The notes under the pieces: model-generated
What the model was told of the DNA's origin: nothing
What the model saw: the letters and a program-made list of their open reading frames with translations, nothing else
Database searches by the model: none
Part shown: positions 1-10,469 of the stretch, piece by piece
Layout of the letters: the number at the start of each line of letters is the position of its first letter
How positions within the stretch are numbered: position 1 is the first letter of the stretch
Position numbers and translations under genes: made by a program
Origin: Cymodocea nodosa
Lineage: Eukaryota > Streptophyta > Magnoliopsida > Alismatales > Cymodoceaceae
DNA length: 64,000 bases
Assembly (NCBI GenBank): GCA_036874045.1
Contig: CM072344.1
Location: forward strand, 6,916,501-6,980,500
Direction of reading: 5' to 3'

Positions 1-524
1 AAAATTACATGGCTGTTACTTTAATTACCTCCCCCTATACCTACATTTTGCATTGTCCTCAATGTAAAAGATTTTACAGTAAATACAGTAAATGTAGCAA
101 GCATGAATATTGTTTCGTTGACTTAGCACCTAACTCAACGAACTGAGTTTAATTATAAATTCAAGATAAGTAATCAATTACATACCTTGTTCATTTGTAT
201 CTCCTTCAATATCTTTCGATTTTTTATTCTAAAAAACTTTTCATTCACAAATAAAAGCAGAATATATAACAAAATAACATTTAACAACAAAATATACTTG
301 TTAAATTAGTGTCTTGTGTGGAACTCAAGCTCCTATGCCTTTGGTGGCTCACAAGCAAGCCAGTTGGTTTCCTAGAACAAATACCAACAAACTGGATTGA
401 TATTTTGTTTTTTTTTCTTTTCTTATAAGATAAAACTAAAACTAAAATTTTTCTTCCTTTTCTCTTTTTTTTTTCTAAAAATAAATGCAAAATACATACA
501 ACATTAAACACACAAAATCATAGT
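1..524 (-). other. 3' untranslated module 1 of gypsy B
   Basis: There is no gene here. The stretch matches 34650-35118 of gypsy A and lies just downstream of the F-box stop. It has a C-rich tract at 28-36 (a purine tract on the element strand) followed by the motif ATACCTACATTTTG, which looks like a 3'-end or polypurine signal. A strong splice-donor-like GTATGTAAT lies on the minus strand near 180-190. A hairpin half, AACTCAACGAACTGAGTT, lies near 133-150. Confidence 0.55.
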
Positions 525-1661
525 TTAAGAACATGATTGAAAAGTAGTAACAAATGGAATAAATGTGTCAATCCAAGCAAACTTTTTAGGCATAATTCTT
601 CTTGCTATTAATTTTGTTTTAATGTAGTTCATTTTCCTTTTTAGCTTATAAACTTGTAGTATGCTATCAATACTAAATATAAGTGTATTTCCATTTATGA
701 AATGAAATGCAGAAAGGGATCCTCTTCTGTTCCAAAATAGTGTAGCTGTTTCTATTTCTACATCTATTTCAATATATTCTTCTTTCCACTTCCATTCATT
801 TAGGTCTTTTATAATCCATATTTGAAATTTCCTCAATTCATCCCACTATCTTATCAAACATAAAGTAGGATCATCATATTCATTATACCACATTCCTAAT
901 TGAATTTGATCATATTCTGCAGATGGTGGTTTAGCTATTTCACTCGATATAGGTAATATTTCTATAAAATCATCATAACTGTCTATGCTTACTATTTATA
1001 AATCAGATCTAAATGCAACTGATATATTTGTGACTAGATATATATATTCAACAAGTATGATATGTATGCTGTTAATTAATGCTTTCTGTCCTAAATATAT
1101 CATAGTATTTTCAATCCAAGATCTATTTAGAAAATTATCCACACTTAAGCATAAATCTTCATCCCAATTTCCAGTTGGTCTCCAATAATATAATTTTTCA
1201 GGAATGGTCAAATTTTTATCAGAAAATATTAAAGCTGACCCACAATTTTCAGTTGGTACTTCATATCTATTAGGCCTTCTTATATTCCATTCTTCTCTTG
1301 TGATAAGATTTCTAATCAAAATGTTGGGTAATAAAATTGCATACCTTAGTTTGGTTCTGTACATAATTAATCCTTCATCCATTCCCATAATATGATCTAT
1401 TCCTTCTAATGTATTGGGTGGAATTCCAACAGTTTCTTGCATATTCAGATATTCATAGTAGATTGAACTACGATTAAATGACTTCCATAAAAATCCATCT
1501 CTAATCTTAATCAGTTTTGCAGCTTGTAGTCCATGAAAATATTTTTCTCTAACACAATCTTTGATTTCCTTTGATACACAATACAATTTGCACAGATCTT
1601 TAGCTGACAGGTTACTTAGTACTTCCCTTAGTACATCTAGTGGTAATTTCAACAATTCCAT
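525..1661 (-). pseudogene. Captured F-box / F-box-associated gene, gypsy B copy
   Basis: Reading from the ATG at 1661 this encodes about 380 residues, the usual size of a plant F-box protein. Residues 1-45 form the F-box (LPLDVLREVLSNLSAKDLC, then CVSKEIK), which in the family binds SKP1 in an SCF ubiquitin ligase. The rest resembles an F-box-associated domain: the GLIMYRT/LIRNLITREEWNI block, the YYWRPTGNWDEDL block, and a C-terminal FQIWI/EWKWEEEYIEI stretch. A second copy sits at the same place in gypsy A. It lies downstream of the gag-like gene, and a pyrimidine-rich stretch ending in AG at 1673-1674 looks like a splice acceptor just before the ATG. The copy is broken. The F-box call is strong; the FBA subtype and target are unknown. 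Confidence 0.82.
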
Positions 1662-1734
1662 CTGTTGTGATTCTGTATAACATAAACAAAAATTTGACAG
1701 AGACAAAATTAACATAACTACTTCACACCCCCGT

Positions 1735-1790
1735 GGAGTTAGGTCATAACTCAACGGACTAAATTCGTTGAGTTAAGTAATAACTCTATG
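1735..1790. repeat. Inverted-repeat motifs between gag and F-box, gypsy B
   Basis: Near-copies of TAACTCAACG and CGTTGAGTTA face each other around the core GACTAAATT. The same spacer in gypsy A, at 36325-36425, holds two better-kept units. The rest of the short spacer (1662-1878) holds the splice-acceptor-like tract. Confidence 0.75.
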
Positions 1791-1878
1791 ATACTACTAG
1801 CTATAATTAAACTTACATTTTTTCTTTTTATATTTTTCTACTTACTATATTATACGTAGTTACTTCAGTTATATTGTT

Positions 1879-3226
1879 TCATTCAGCTACCCTCCTAGAG
1901 GAAGTATCAATTTCATTAACAGTTCTATTGACAATGTTAGGTACTGCTTGCATTGGCAATCCTCTAGTAGGTCTAATTCCATTGATTCCTTCTGTCTAGG
2001 GGGTATATTTCTATTTATATTTTGATTTTGAATTGCAGCATTTCCAAATACAAGATCTAGATGATTATTTAATTGTTGGATTATCTTTCTAATTTCTCTA
2101 TTCTAGATCCTTGTTCAATTAAAGTTTCATAACTTATATTTTTGTCATTTATATTTTCTCCTCTCTAGAAATTGTTGTTTCTCCAAGATAGATTCGGGTG
2201 ATTTCTTTAATTAAGGTTATAAGAATTTCCAAAGTTATCTTTTTGGTTTTTAGCATAAATAATATCTAGATCATTAACGTTTGCATTCTTTTCTGCTAGC
2301 TTTTGATTTAATGGTAACTCTTCTATTTTCTTTGTTAATTCAGTTAATTTAACTTCAAGCATAGTGTTTGAATCTATTTCATGCATTTCTCTTGGCAATA
2401 TTCTTTTATCTGTAATAGCTTCAGCCGAGTTTTCCCATTATGCAATTCTTTTTGCAAAGTTTTCTAAATATGCCCATGCTTCTTCACTACACAGTTTTAA
2501 AAATCCATTTTGACAAGTAGATTCTAATAAAGATTTTGTTGAAACATCTATGTCTTCATAAATTATACCTATTAATTATACTTTACTCATTGCATGATGT
2601 GGACATTGAGTCAGTAAATCTTTAAATCTTTCAAAATATTTCCAAAATGATTCCCCTTGTTTTTGGCTACACATTAATATTTCCTTTTTCTTTTTAATTG
2701 TTTTATGTGTTGGATAATATTTTTCTAGAAAAACAAAGCAAAATTCAGTCCATGTAGAAATTGAATCAGGCGATAGAGTATATAACTATCTCTTAGCTGT
2801 GTCTTTTAAAGCAAAAGGGATATATCTAACTTTAATAGCATTTATATTCATGTTCGGCATTTTCATCCTTTGACAAACTTCGTTAAATTCTCTAAGGAAA
2901 TAATAGGCATCCTCTCTTTCTAATCCATGAAAATGTGGCAATTGACTGATATAATTAGATTTCAATTCAAACCTATCTCCCTCAAAGTTTGGCAATCGAA
3001 TACATGAAGGTTCATCAACTAATTTAGGATACAGAATTTCCCCTAATGGTTTCTCTACTAGAACAGCCATATCTTCGTTCTCTTTTAAAGAAATGTTAGC
3101 TACACCCTTAAGGATTTCGTTGAAGTCCAATTCAGAAAATATTTCAATACGTCTCTATGTTGAATAATCCTATGTAGGTGTTCTTACTAATCGTTTAGTG
3201 CTACGAGAACGAATCCATGTGCTCAT
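1879..3226 (-). pseudogene. Gag-like (capsid) fossil downstream of pol, gypsy B
   Basis: This is a Ty3/gypsy retrotransposon gag of about 448 codons, from an ATG at 3226 (start MSTWIRSRSTKRL, typical of Athila gag) to a stop at 1879-1881. The capsid core reads IRLPNFEGDRFELKSNYI, then HFHGLEREDAYYFLREFNE, the usual retrotrans_gag signature. Further on is a WRNNN segment like the NPGWRNHPNFSW region of Athila gag. It is broken. The oddity is its place: it lies 3' of integrase and ORF3, not at the 5' end of the element. The same position in gypsy A argues that this is the family's layout, not a chance insertion. Confidence 0.85.
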
Positions 3227-3376
3227 AAACTCTTAACATAAGGTAAAATAGTAGAAGATTAATTACATACCAGTCTGAAGCTTTATATTCAGTAAATAGT
3301 TGTTGACGGATGAAGTTGAATCAGCTACTTCTCCTTCCAGTTCCCCAACGAATTTTCTTTTCTCCAATGCTGGTAA

Positions 3377-4826
3377 TGTTAGGACCCTAGTATTTTGATA
3401 ATGCAAAAACCTGTGTGAAGAAACATATTGTATTTCACAGTTAAGACAGTGCAGCAAAAGATCGAAAGGTAGATAAACAAATACAAGTAGTTCAGAAATT
3501 ATTGTTATAAAGCTATAAGACAATCGGATAGTTATCAAGCCAAGTATCTAGAAGAAAGTTAATTTTTAGTAAGTTACAGGCTTAAGTATCTAAAGAGTAA
3601 AGCAACAGAAATACCGTCGGATAGTTAGAAGAATAACTATTCGAAAATTACAAAGCCTTCAAAGAGTTAAATGATCGGACAATTAAGAAAGTTGGTTGAA
3701 TGATTGGAGAGTTAAGGAGTTAACTATCCGGAAGTAAAAGGATTTTTTGATGAGTTAGAAAAGCTAACTATCCGAAACTTAAGTCATTAAATTACCCATG
3801 TGTAGAAATCCAAAACAGAAGCTTAAAGGAGTTTTCAGTAAGTTAGAAAGCTAACTATCTAAAAAATAGGAGTTTTTGGAAGGTTACAGACTTATCTATC
3901 CAAAAACTTAAGTTATTCTTTTATGCATGTGCTGAAATAAGAAAGCAGTTGGAAACTTAAAGAAGGATTTCGGAGGGTTACTGTAGCTAACTATTCGACA
4001 GTCAAATGACAGTTCGGTAAGTTACAGTTACAAGTATTCAATAGAGTGATAGCTCATTGTACGATCTGAAATCCTATATAACAGAAAGACTTAAGTAATT
4101 TTTCGGTGAGTTACAAACATCCTTCAGAAAGTTACACAGCTAACTATCCGAAAGTTTGAGAAAATTGGAAGGGTATCTTGAAATACCTCCCTAAACGGTA
4201 ACTTACCATATTTAGGTTCGATTTCTTAGCAAGTATAGCAGAATACATCCGTTGGAAGAAAAATATGTTTGTTATACCTTTTGGTATAAATATAAGAAGA
4301 AAAGAGAAGATCAAACAAAGATAACGATCATACATTATACTGTGAGCTACACAAAATTCCTAATATACTCTCAAGTCTGCAACATTCAAGAATACTCTTA
4401 AAGATTCACAGTAGCAGAAAAGCTCCTTGTGCTAAAACTCTGATAGAAAAGTTTAAAGCTGTTGGTTCGTGAGTTTCAACCTGAAAACTCATTGTTGGTT
4501 GAGAGCTTCAACCTGAAAGCTCGAAGGAAGGTTGGTTATTGAGCTTATACCTGAAAGCTTTAAGTGTTGGTTCTTGCTTCAACCTGAAAGCAAGTGTTGT
4601 AAGTACTTGTCTATTTAGTGAAGCCTAAGTGTATCTTGGAGGTGGACTAGCCGAGTTGGTGAACCACCTAAAAATTTGTTGTGTTATTTTCTTCTTACTA
4701 TTTTGCATCTATTTAATTTATTTCAACTCACTATTTAATAGAATCAGTCGATTCTAAATTAAAAGAAGTAAAATTTACACACCTTCACCATTCACTCCCC
4801 CTCTAGTGAGCCTATCAATCCTAACA
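3377..4826 (+). mobile_element. Copia solo LTR with target-site duplication
   Basis: A 1450-bp LTR begins TGTTAGGACCC and ends ATCCTAACA. It is flanked on both sides by ggtaa (3372-3376 and 4827-4831); gypsy A at 37960-37980 shows the empty site with a single ggtaa. It belongs to the copia 4 family: its start matches the sense start of the copia 4 LTR, and its end carries the same CTAGAGGGGG block. It is plus-oriented, opposite to copia 4. There is no internal region, so this is the product of LTR-LTR recombination. The middle holds many copies of a TAACTATCCGAAA-like motif. The small ORFs in it are not genes. Confidence 0.93.
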
Positions 4827-5019
4827 GGTAACTCGTAAATAACATTCTATTCTATATTTATAATGCACGTCCATAAAGCAAATGAATCTCATTGCAAGAA
4901 TGTGTCTTGTAATGTGTAGTGCGGTTCCTATTTTTATGGGTACGTGTTCCACTTCTAATTTCAAATTTTCAGTAACTGCTAAACCCACAAAGTTTTGTTC
5001 ATGGATAAAAGAATAACTG

Positions 5020-5661
5020 TTTAGCTTAATCCACGAACTAACCTCGTTGAGTTACAGTTAACTCAACGGACTAGCTTCAGTTACTCTTGCTAACTCTATG
5101 GACTAACTTCGTTGAGTTATAGATAACTCAACGAAGTGACCTTATATTATATTATTGACCTCGGGGAGTTAAGGTTAACTTAATGAACTTACTTCGTTGA
5201 GTTAACACTTGGCAAATTTCTAAAACTTACTCCTTGTATTAACTTCTATATTTTTTTTTCTTTCTTGCATTTTGTCTACTTAAATAAAGTTAAATACATA
5301 TCATTATTGCAGTGTTCTAATTAAAAACTCATTTAAATCTGAACATTTTATAAATATTTAACTTGCAATTCACTTCATGTTATGTAGAATTTATATTTTA
5401 CATTGCAACATGCAGATATTTTCAAGCATTAACCAGTTATCTTGCAATTAATCCTGTCATTCAGCAAATTTGCATATCTTTTAAACAATCTTGCATCTTG
5501 TTCAAACAATTATATAATATTCAAGATAGTTCATCCATTACATCATTCTCAAACATAAATGCAAACATATCTGAAAAACATACATTCATTTATATGGATG
5601 TTTACATTACAATCAATTAGTTATTTTTCATACACATATACAAGTAGACGAACAATACAAT
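5020..5661. repeat. Hairpin-motif spacer between ORF3 and gag, gypsy B
   Basis: At 5020-5215 there is an array of alternating CGTTGAGTTA and TAACTCAACG units. The best is a perfect 10-bp inverted repeat around a 4-base loop at 5110-5133. The remainder (5216-5661) is A+T-rich with no gene. The same arrangement occurs at 38160-38761 in gypsy A and 48050-48733 in gypsy C. Confidence 0.85.
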
Positions 5662-7907
5662 TTAATCTTTTCTCCTAAGTTCATCTACTTCCTTCTGGAG
5701 TTATTCTAATTGATGCTCCAATTGATTTATCCTCTCTACAACTCCTATAATTCCTCCAAAAGGTTCAGCAATCTTTGTAGCAGCATAATTTCTGTATTCT
5801 TTCACTGAAATGGTTCTTGATCTTATCCTTTTGGATGCCCATTTCGTGAAATCAATACTATCCACCATCAGTAGTAGAATCAAATCTCTATAAAATAATT
5901 TCTTTTTTACTACTCTCAGCTTGGAGATAAAAACTGTAGACCAATTTATCTGAATTCTGTTCACAACTGCATATGTGTCCCACTTGACAAATTGACTCAG
6001 TTCTATATCATGACCTTGTCGTTGGTAGACATTCTTAATTAAAATGTTAACTATCATGTGTGCTTTACCATTTAAGTGCTTTAGTTTATTTAACAATGGC
6101 ACACTAGGATTCATAGCTAAACACTCTTTTATGATTTATTCTGTCCACTCGACTGTAGTTGTGCTTTCCAGAATTTCTAGTCCTTCATTCTTCAATCCTA
6201 AAATGTTGTGGAGAAGCTCTAATGTTATCTATACATCAGCTTGCTCCACGTTGGAAATTAATCCTCTTTCTCCTTCTCTTAAATTTGCATAAAAGTAGGG
6301 CACTAGATTCTCATATACTGCATGCCCTCTTTCTTGAGAAATAAATTGTAGTAGACCTTGGAACTGAAATAAATCCTTAATTTCTTGCATCCCGTCCCAA
6401 TTTACTGGTCTACTGTATATGATATCATATCCCCTAATCTCTTGGTATTTATTATATTCTTCCTGAATCCAAAAGTGTACTTCATTTAAAACTATTGTTT
6501 CAGTCGGGTCAAGAATGTAAATTTGTTGCTCTAGAGGGGTTTGTTCTTGAACTTCCTCTTCCATGTGCTAAACTTGAATAGACTGAAAATGCTCCAAAGA
6601 TTCTTGCATTTTTACTTCTGCTTTTGACCGTGGTGGTGAGCCGGCAGAACTCTCCACTCTGTCTTGAATTCTTTCCAAAATTTGCTGAAGAGTTTCTTGC
6701 TCTTCAGTGGAATCTGTCGAGTCATCTCTTTCCATATGTACTTGTTCAACTTCTTGTTCAATTTCTTCATTTTCTTCTTCCTCCTGACTACCAATCTACA
6801 TTGTCATTGTTATTTCTGATTCTGTGGCATATTGGGATGGAGTTACGGGCAAATCATCTTCTACCCTAATTTCTGTTTCTTCTACTTTATAGGTTGTAGA
6901 TTAGTTTCAGCCTATTTTTCTTCTTTTCTTTGCTCTTGTTGCTGCTGCTCCTGCTCCTCAAAATCGGATAGCAGGTATATAGAAATTGGCTCTATAGGCC
7001 CTACTGATATTTGCACCTCAGATTTAATCTCTTCTTGATGTTCAAGCACTATCTCTTTTCCTTTCCTTCTTCTAATTAATTGTGTTTGGTCTTCCTCTTT
7101 TTCTTCTGAGATTAAATCCATAAAAATAGGCTCTGTAGGCCTTTGAGCCACAAGTACTAGCTCTTCCTGTTTAATTTTTTCTATAATTCTTGGTCTTGAA
7201 GGACTAGCTTCAGCTCCTCTTATAATAGGTCTGGTAGTGGCTTCTTGATGCTGTTCAACTTTAATTTTATATTGGGCTTTCAACCTTTCTGTAGCCCTCT
7301 TTTTGCACCATACATCAAACACCAGACATGCTATAGCTACTACCAACTCTTCTAGTTCTCCTTGGTCTTTTCCAATTTGAACCAATTCTTGAAATTCTCT
7401 TATTTCTTCCTCAATAGAAGGCCCCAAAATTGCTGCTCTTTTTAACGGCCTTGGTGGTGGAACTGAAGATCTTAGCTACTGTTCCTTAGGGACAGGTCTT
7501 TCAGCAGTCAACTCCTCTTGTTCTTCAGTTACTTGTTCTTCATTTTCTTTCCTTTGTTGCTCCTAGATTGCTCTCTAAGCCCGTCTACCTATACACATTT
7601 TGAACCAGAGTCGGGACTTACATTGGATCAATTATAGGGCAACTTCATTATTTGGCCTGATTCTTCTCTCTTTTCTTACAGCAACTTTCGTAGCAACTTT
7701 GATTCTAGTTTCCATCATCTAAGGTATTTTTATGCCTAAATCAACTAACACTTTCATCTAGTAGAAAAGGTCAGATTCTACCTTTTAAAGCTCTTTTTCC
7801 CTCATTGTATTCCTAATTTTCTACCTTGTGTGTCATTCCTCCGAATCTTTAAGAAATTCTGAAGTGTCAACTACGGCCTCCTAGAATTCTAGTGTCATCT
7901 TTGCCAT
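5662..7907 (-). pseudogene. ORF3 fossil with plant-transposon-protein domain, gypsy B
   Basis: The frame runs from an ATG at 7907 to a stop at 5662-5664, about 750 codons, and is broken. The N-terminal third is charged and probably helical. The middle is rich in Glu and Gln (an EQEQQQQEQ run) and low in complexity. The last third matches what I recall as the 'putative plant transposon protein' domain (PF20167-like): FQGLLQFI, GHAVYENLVPYFYANL, TPELL, then LNGKAHM, NRIQINW and KKLFY. It occupies the env-like position 3' of integrase, but I see no signal peptide or membrane segment. Homologous ORFs occur in gypsy A and C and in copia 1 and 3. Its function is unknown. Confidence 0.75.
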
Positions 7908-8059
7908 CGTAGAGTTACACAATGGAACAGAATCGCTCTGATCTCTACTAGTCTAAGTTCTAAATGATTCTGCGGATAATGCCCCCAAACTCTAAGTTAA
8001 GTATAAATAAGCCCTAAGTTTAGGCAAGTAATCGGGTCATTTCCCACACAAACTCTTGC

Positions 8060-8600
8060 TCTCTCATCCATGGAATTACAGTTAACTCCACGAACTAAGT
8101 TCGTGAACTTAACTATAGTACTCCATTGAGTTATAGTTAACTCAACAAGGTAAGTTCGTTAACTTATCCTAGACTCAACGGAGTAAGTTCGTTGAGTAAA
8201 GTGTAACTCAACAGACTTTCTATAAAGTTATATCTAATAAAAATATATATAATAATACTTTTTACTTCGGTCAAGACCGAAGAATTCCCAATCTAACCGA
8301 TTTTTAATTTTCCAACATTTTAAAATTTTTTGATCAAATCATTATATTCCTCGGTTCAACTGAAATTAAATATATATATATTTTTTTCTTTGTCAGTTAA
8401 ACCGATACTATACTTCGGTAACACCAGTATTAAACTAAATATAATATATAGATTTGTTTATGTTTTTATGTTTCGGTCAGACCGATGGATCCTATCGGTT
8501 GAACCGCAACGATTTTTTTTCTTTTAAAATATGTTTTAGTAAAACCGATAATTCCTTTCGGTTGAACCGTGACTATGTTTAAATAAGGTTTTTTTTATTT
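8060..8600. repeat. Two palindrome classes between integrase and ORF3, gypsy B
   Basis: The stretch 7908-8623 holds no gene. At 8070-8215 it carries the TAACTCAACG/CGTTGAGTTA units. At 8260-8580 a second class appears: CTTCGGTC-AA-GACCGAAG (8265-8282, 8-bp arms), TCGGTC-A-GACCGA (8473-8485) and several CGGTTGAACCG copies. Equivalent spacers lie at 41150-41510 (gypsy A) and 51040-51560 (gypsy C). Confidence 0.85.
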
Positions 8601-8623
8601 ATATATACTTAGAAAATTTCTTA

Positions 8624-8952
8624 CTAAGTAAAGCTCGAGTAGTCCTCTACTCTTACTTCTTTTATAATTTCAAAAGAACATTTTGGTATCTTCAAAATAG
8701 GTCTAAGTTTTTGTTCATTTACTTTAAATATATTCTGATTTTTAGGATTTTCAATTTCAATAACTCCATAGGGATAAATATTTCGAACTATGTAAGGTCT
8801 TGCCCATCTAGATCTTAATTTTCTTGGATAGTTATGGAGTCTAGTCATGTAAAGATATACTTCTTGTCCTATTTCAAAGGTTTTTAGAATAATTTTCCTG
8901 TCATGCTAGAACTTCATTTTCTCTTTTTCTCTTACAATTTTTGAATAAGCTT
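8624..8952 (-). pseudogene. Integrase C-terminal part, gypsy B
   Basis: This is the C-terminal DNA-binding end of a Ty3/gypsy integrase: KLRSRWARPYIVRNIYPYG, then VNEQKLRPIL. It matches 41583-41910 of gypsy A. The rest of the integrase is at 21451-22423, on the far side of copia 1. Confidence 0.85.
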
Positions 8953-10167
8953 TGTAGGATCGTTGTATCACAAGAGGAGGGGTGAATTGTGTCTTTAGTA
9001 ATTAAATTACCAGTAGATAAAATAAGAGCACAAAACACTTGTAAATGAAATTCTATTCTTTATAAACTTTAAAGACAGAATTTATAATATCTTTTCAACT
9101 CAATTCCCTTTTTGACAGTTTTGATACAATAATGTTCGATATACAATTCAAATAGAAAAATGAAGTTTTATTCAAAACTAATTTCAAATTGTATAAAATC
9201 TGATCTTTATACATACAATTCCTTTCCTTCTTTTTGCTCAGCTTCTATACCTCTTCTTCTCCAATTGTCGAATTTCCAGACTTCTTACGTTTGCAGCTCC
9301 TTTTCTGAAATTGCTTGCAATTTTGAACTTCTTTTGATGTTGGAGAATTTTTCTAGATATGAATATTCAAACTTAACTTTTCAGTTAGGGATCTGGATTG
9401 AATATTCAAACTTGGTTTTTGAGATTGGGATCCACTGTTGTAATGTAGCTCGTACTCTCTATTAGTAGTCGAACTATGTCTTCACGTTCAGCATGTTCAT
9501 TCACTTAATCCATAATCCGCGTAATAATTTTTTCTTTAATCCAAATTACTATCTTTTTGAATTTCCACTTTCTCCACTATTATTTTGAATTTCCACGATC
9601 TCCACTCGTAGATTCACTAAAACTTTATCTTCCTGAAGTCTTGTAGAATATCTTCTAACTCTTTGTTTTAGTCGAACACTTATCCTTTAAGTCCTGTAAA
9701 AAACTCAAACACTTATTTGTAACTCTTTGAGTTTTTGCACCTGCAAAACACGTGACTGAACATAGCAAACTTATCTATTCGTTAGTTATTTTATAAAACT
9801 CGAATAGTTATCTATCCATGCATATAAAAATTCGAACAGTTATCTAACTATTTGATTTTCATTACCGAACGCACATAGAAAACACGTGACAACTTAAAAC
9901 ATTAAAAACACACGTGTAAATAACTTAACTATACGAGTTTTTAATATAAACTATTCGACAAAAATGAAATGTTAACTATCTGAAAGTTTAACTATCAAAA
10001 TTCTAACTATTCAAAAACTTTAACTATCTGAAAGTTAACTATCCAAAATAAAAATGAAACTTTTCGATAACCTGTTAACATTTAATTTCGTGAGAATTAT
10101 ACTTAGAGAATTAGACTTATTTAAAAACTTTAATAAAGCATATATCATTAAAACAAAATTCCTAACA
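8953..10167 (-). repeat. 3' LTR of copia 1
   Basis: Plus-strand ends are TGTAGGATCG and ATTCCTAACA, so in element sense it runs TGTTAGGAAT to CGATCCTACA. It pairs with the LTR at 20242-21450. The part from 9720 to 10060 holds CACGTG boxes and an array of AACTATTCGA/AACTATCTGAAAG motifs. Confidence 0.93.
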
Positions 10168-10186
10168 ATCTCCCCCTTTTTGATGA
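10168..10186 (-). other. Polypurine tract of copia 1
   Basis: On the element strand AAAAAGGGGGAGAT lies directly before the TGTTAGG of the 3' LTR. This is the expected plus-strand priming site. The stretch 10187-10469 is untranslated and holds nothing else I can name. Confidence 0.85.
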
Positions 10187-10469
10187 TGTTAAAACCTAAT
10201 AAGTCAAATAATCTATCTTCTCTCCCTTTTTGGCATTATAAAAAAGTAAATAAAATGTAAGGAAGAAAAATGTGCTAAGTACATATCATTCAAAAAGATA
10301 TTTTTAAACATGTATCACTTTCATGGATTAAGCATAAACTATTAAACATAAACTGCAAAGATAATCACATGAGCATTAAGTGCAGTAAATAGTTTACATA
10401 ATGCGATTTCTGTACATAAATAATTTTTGGTAACAATACATAATTTTTATAATCACAAGCCTCTTTGTC

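Larger units (their letters stand above)
1..8952 (-). mobile_element. Gypsy B, Athila/Tat-like Ty3/gypsy fossil, left part
   Basis: This is the 3' two-thirds of a minus-strand Ty3/gypsy element. In element order it holds the end of integrase, ORF3, a capsid-type gag, an F-box gene and part of the 3' untranslated region; its 3' LTR lies beyond the window start. Every part matches gypsy A in order and spacing. A copia solo LTR sits at 3377-4826, and copia 1 interrupts the integrase at 8953, after which the element resumes at 21451. Coding parts are broken by many changes, so it is an old copy. Placement in the Athila/Tat group rests on the integrase and RT motifs of the sister copies and their tRNA-Asp primer site. 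Confidence 0.85.

Noticed and set aside
525-1661. F-box gene as an ordinary host gene that retroelements landed beside
   Set aside because: Two copies share the same retroelement flanks on both sides (gag with spacer, and untranslated module), so it travels with the element.
5020-5215. Repeated motif as a possible CRISPR-like or satellite array
   Set aside because: The units are irregularly spaced, face both ways, lack constant-length spacers, and lie in eukaryotic retroelements.
5662-7907. ORF3 as a retroviral-type envelope gene
   Set aside because: The position is env-like, but I see no signal peptide, no membrane anchor and no fusion-peptide-like stretch; the recognisable domain is the plant-transposon-protein type.
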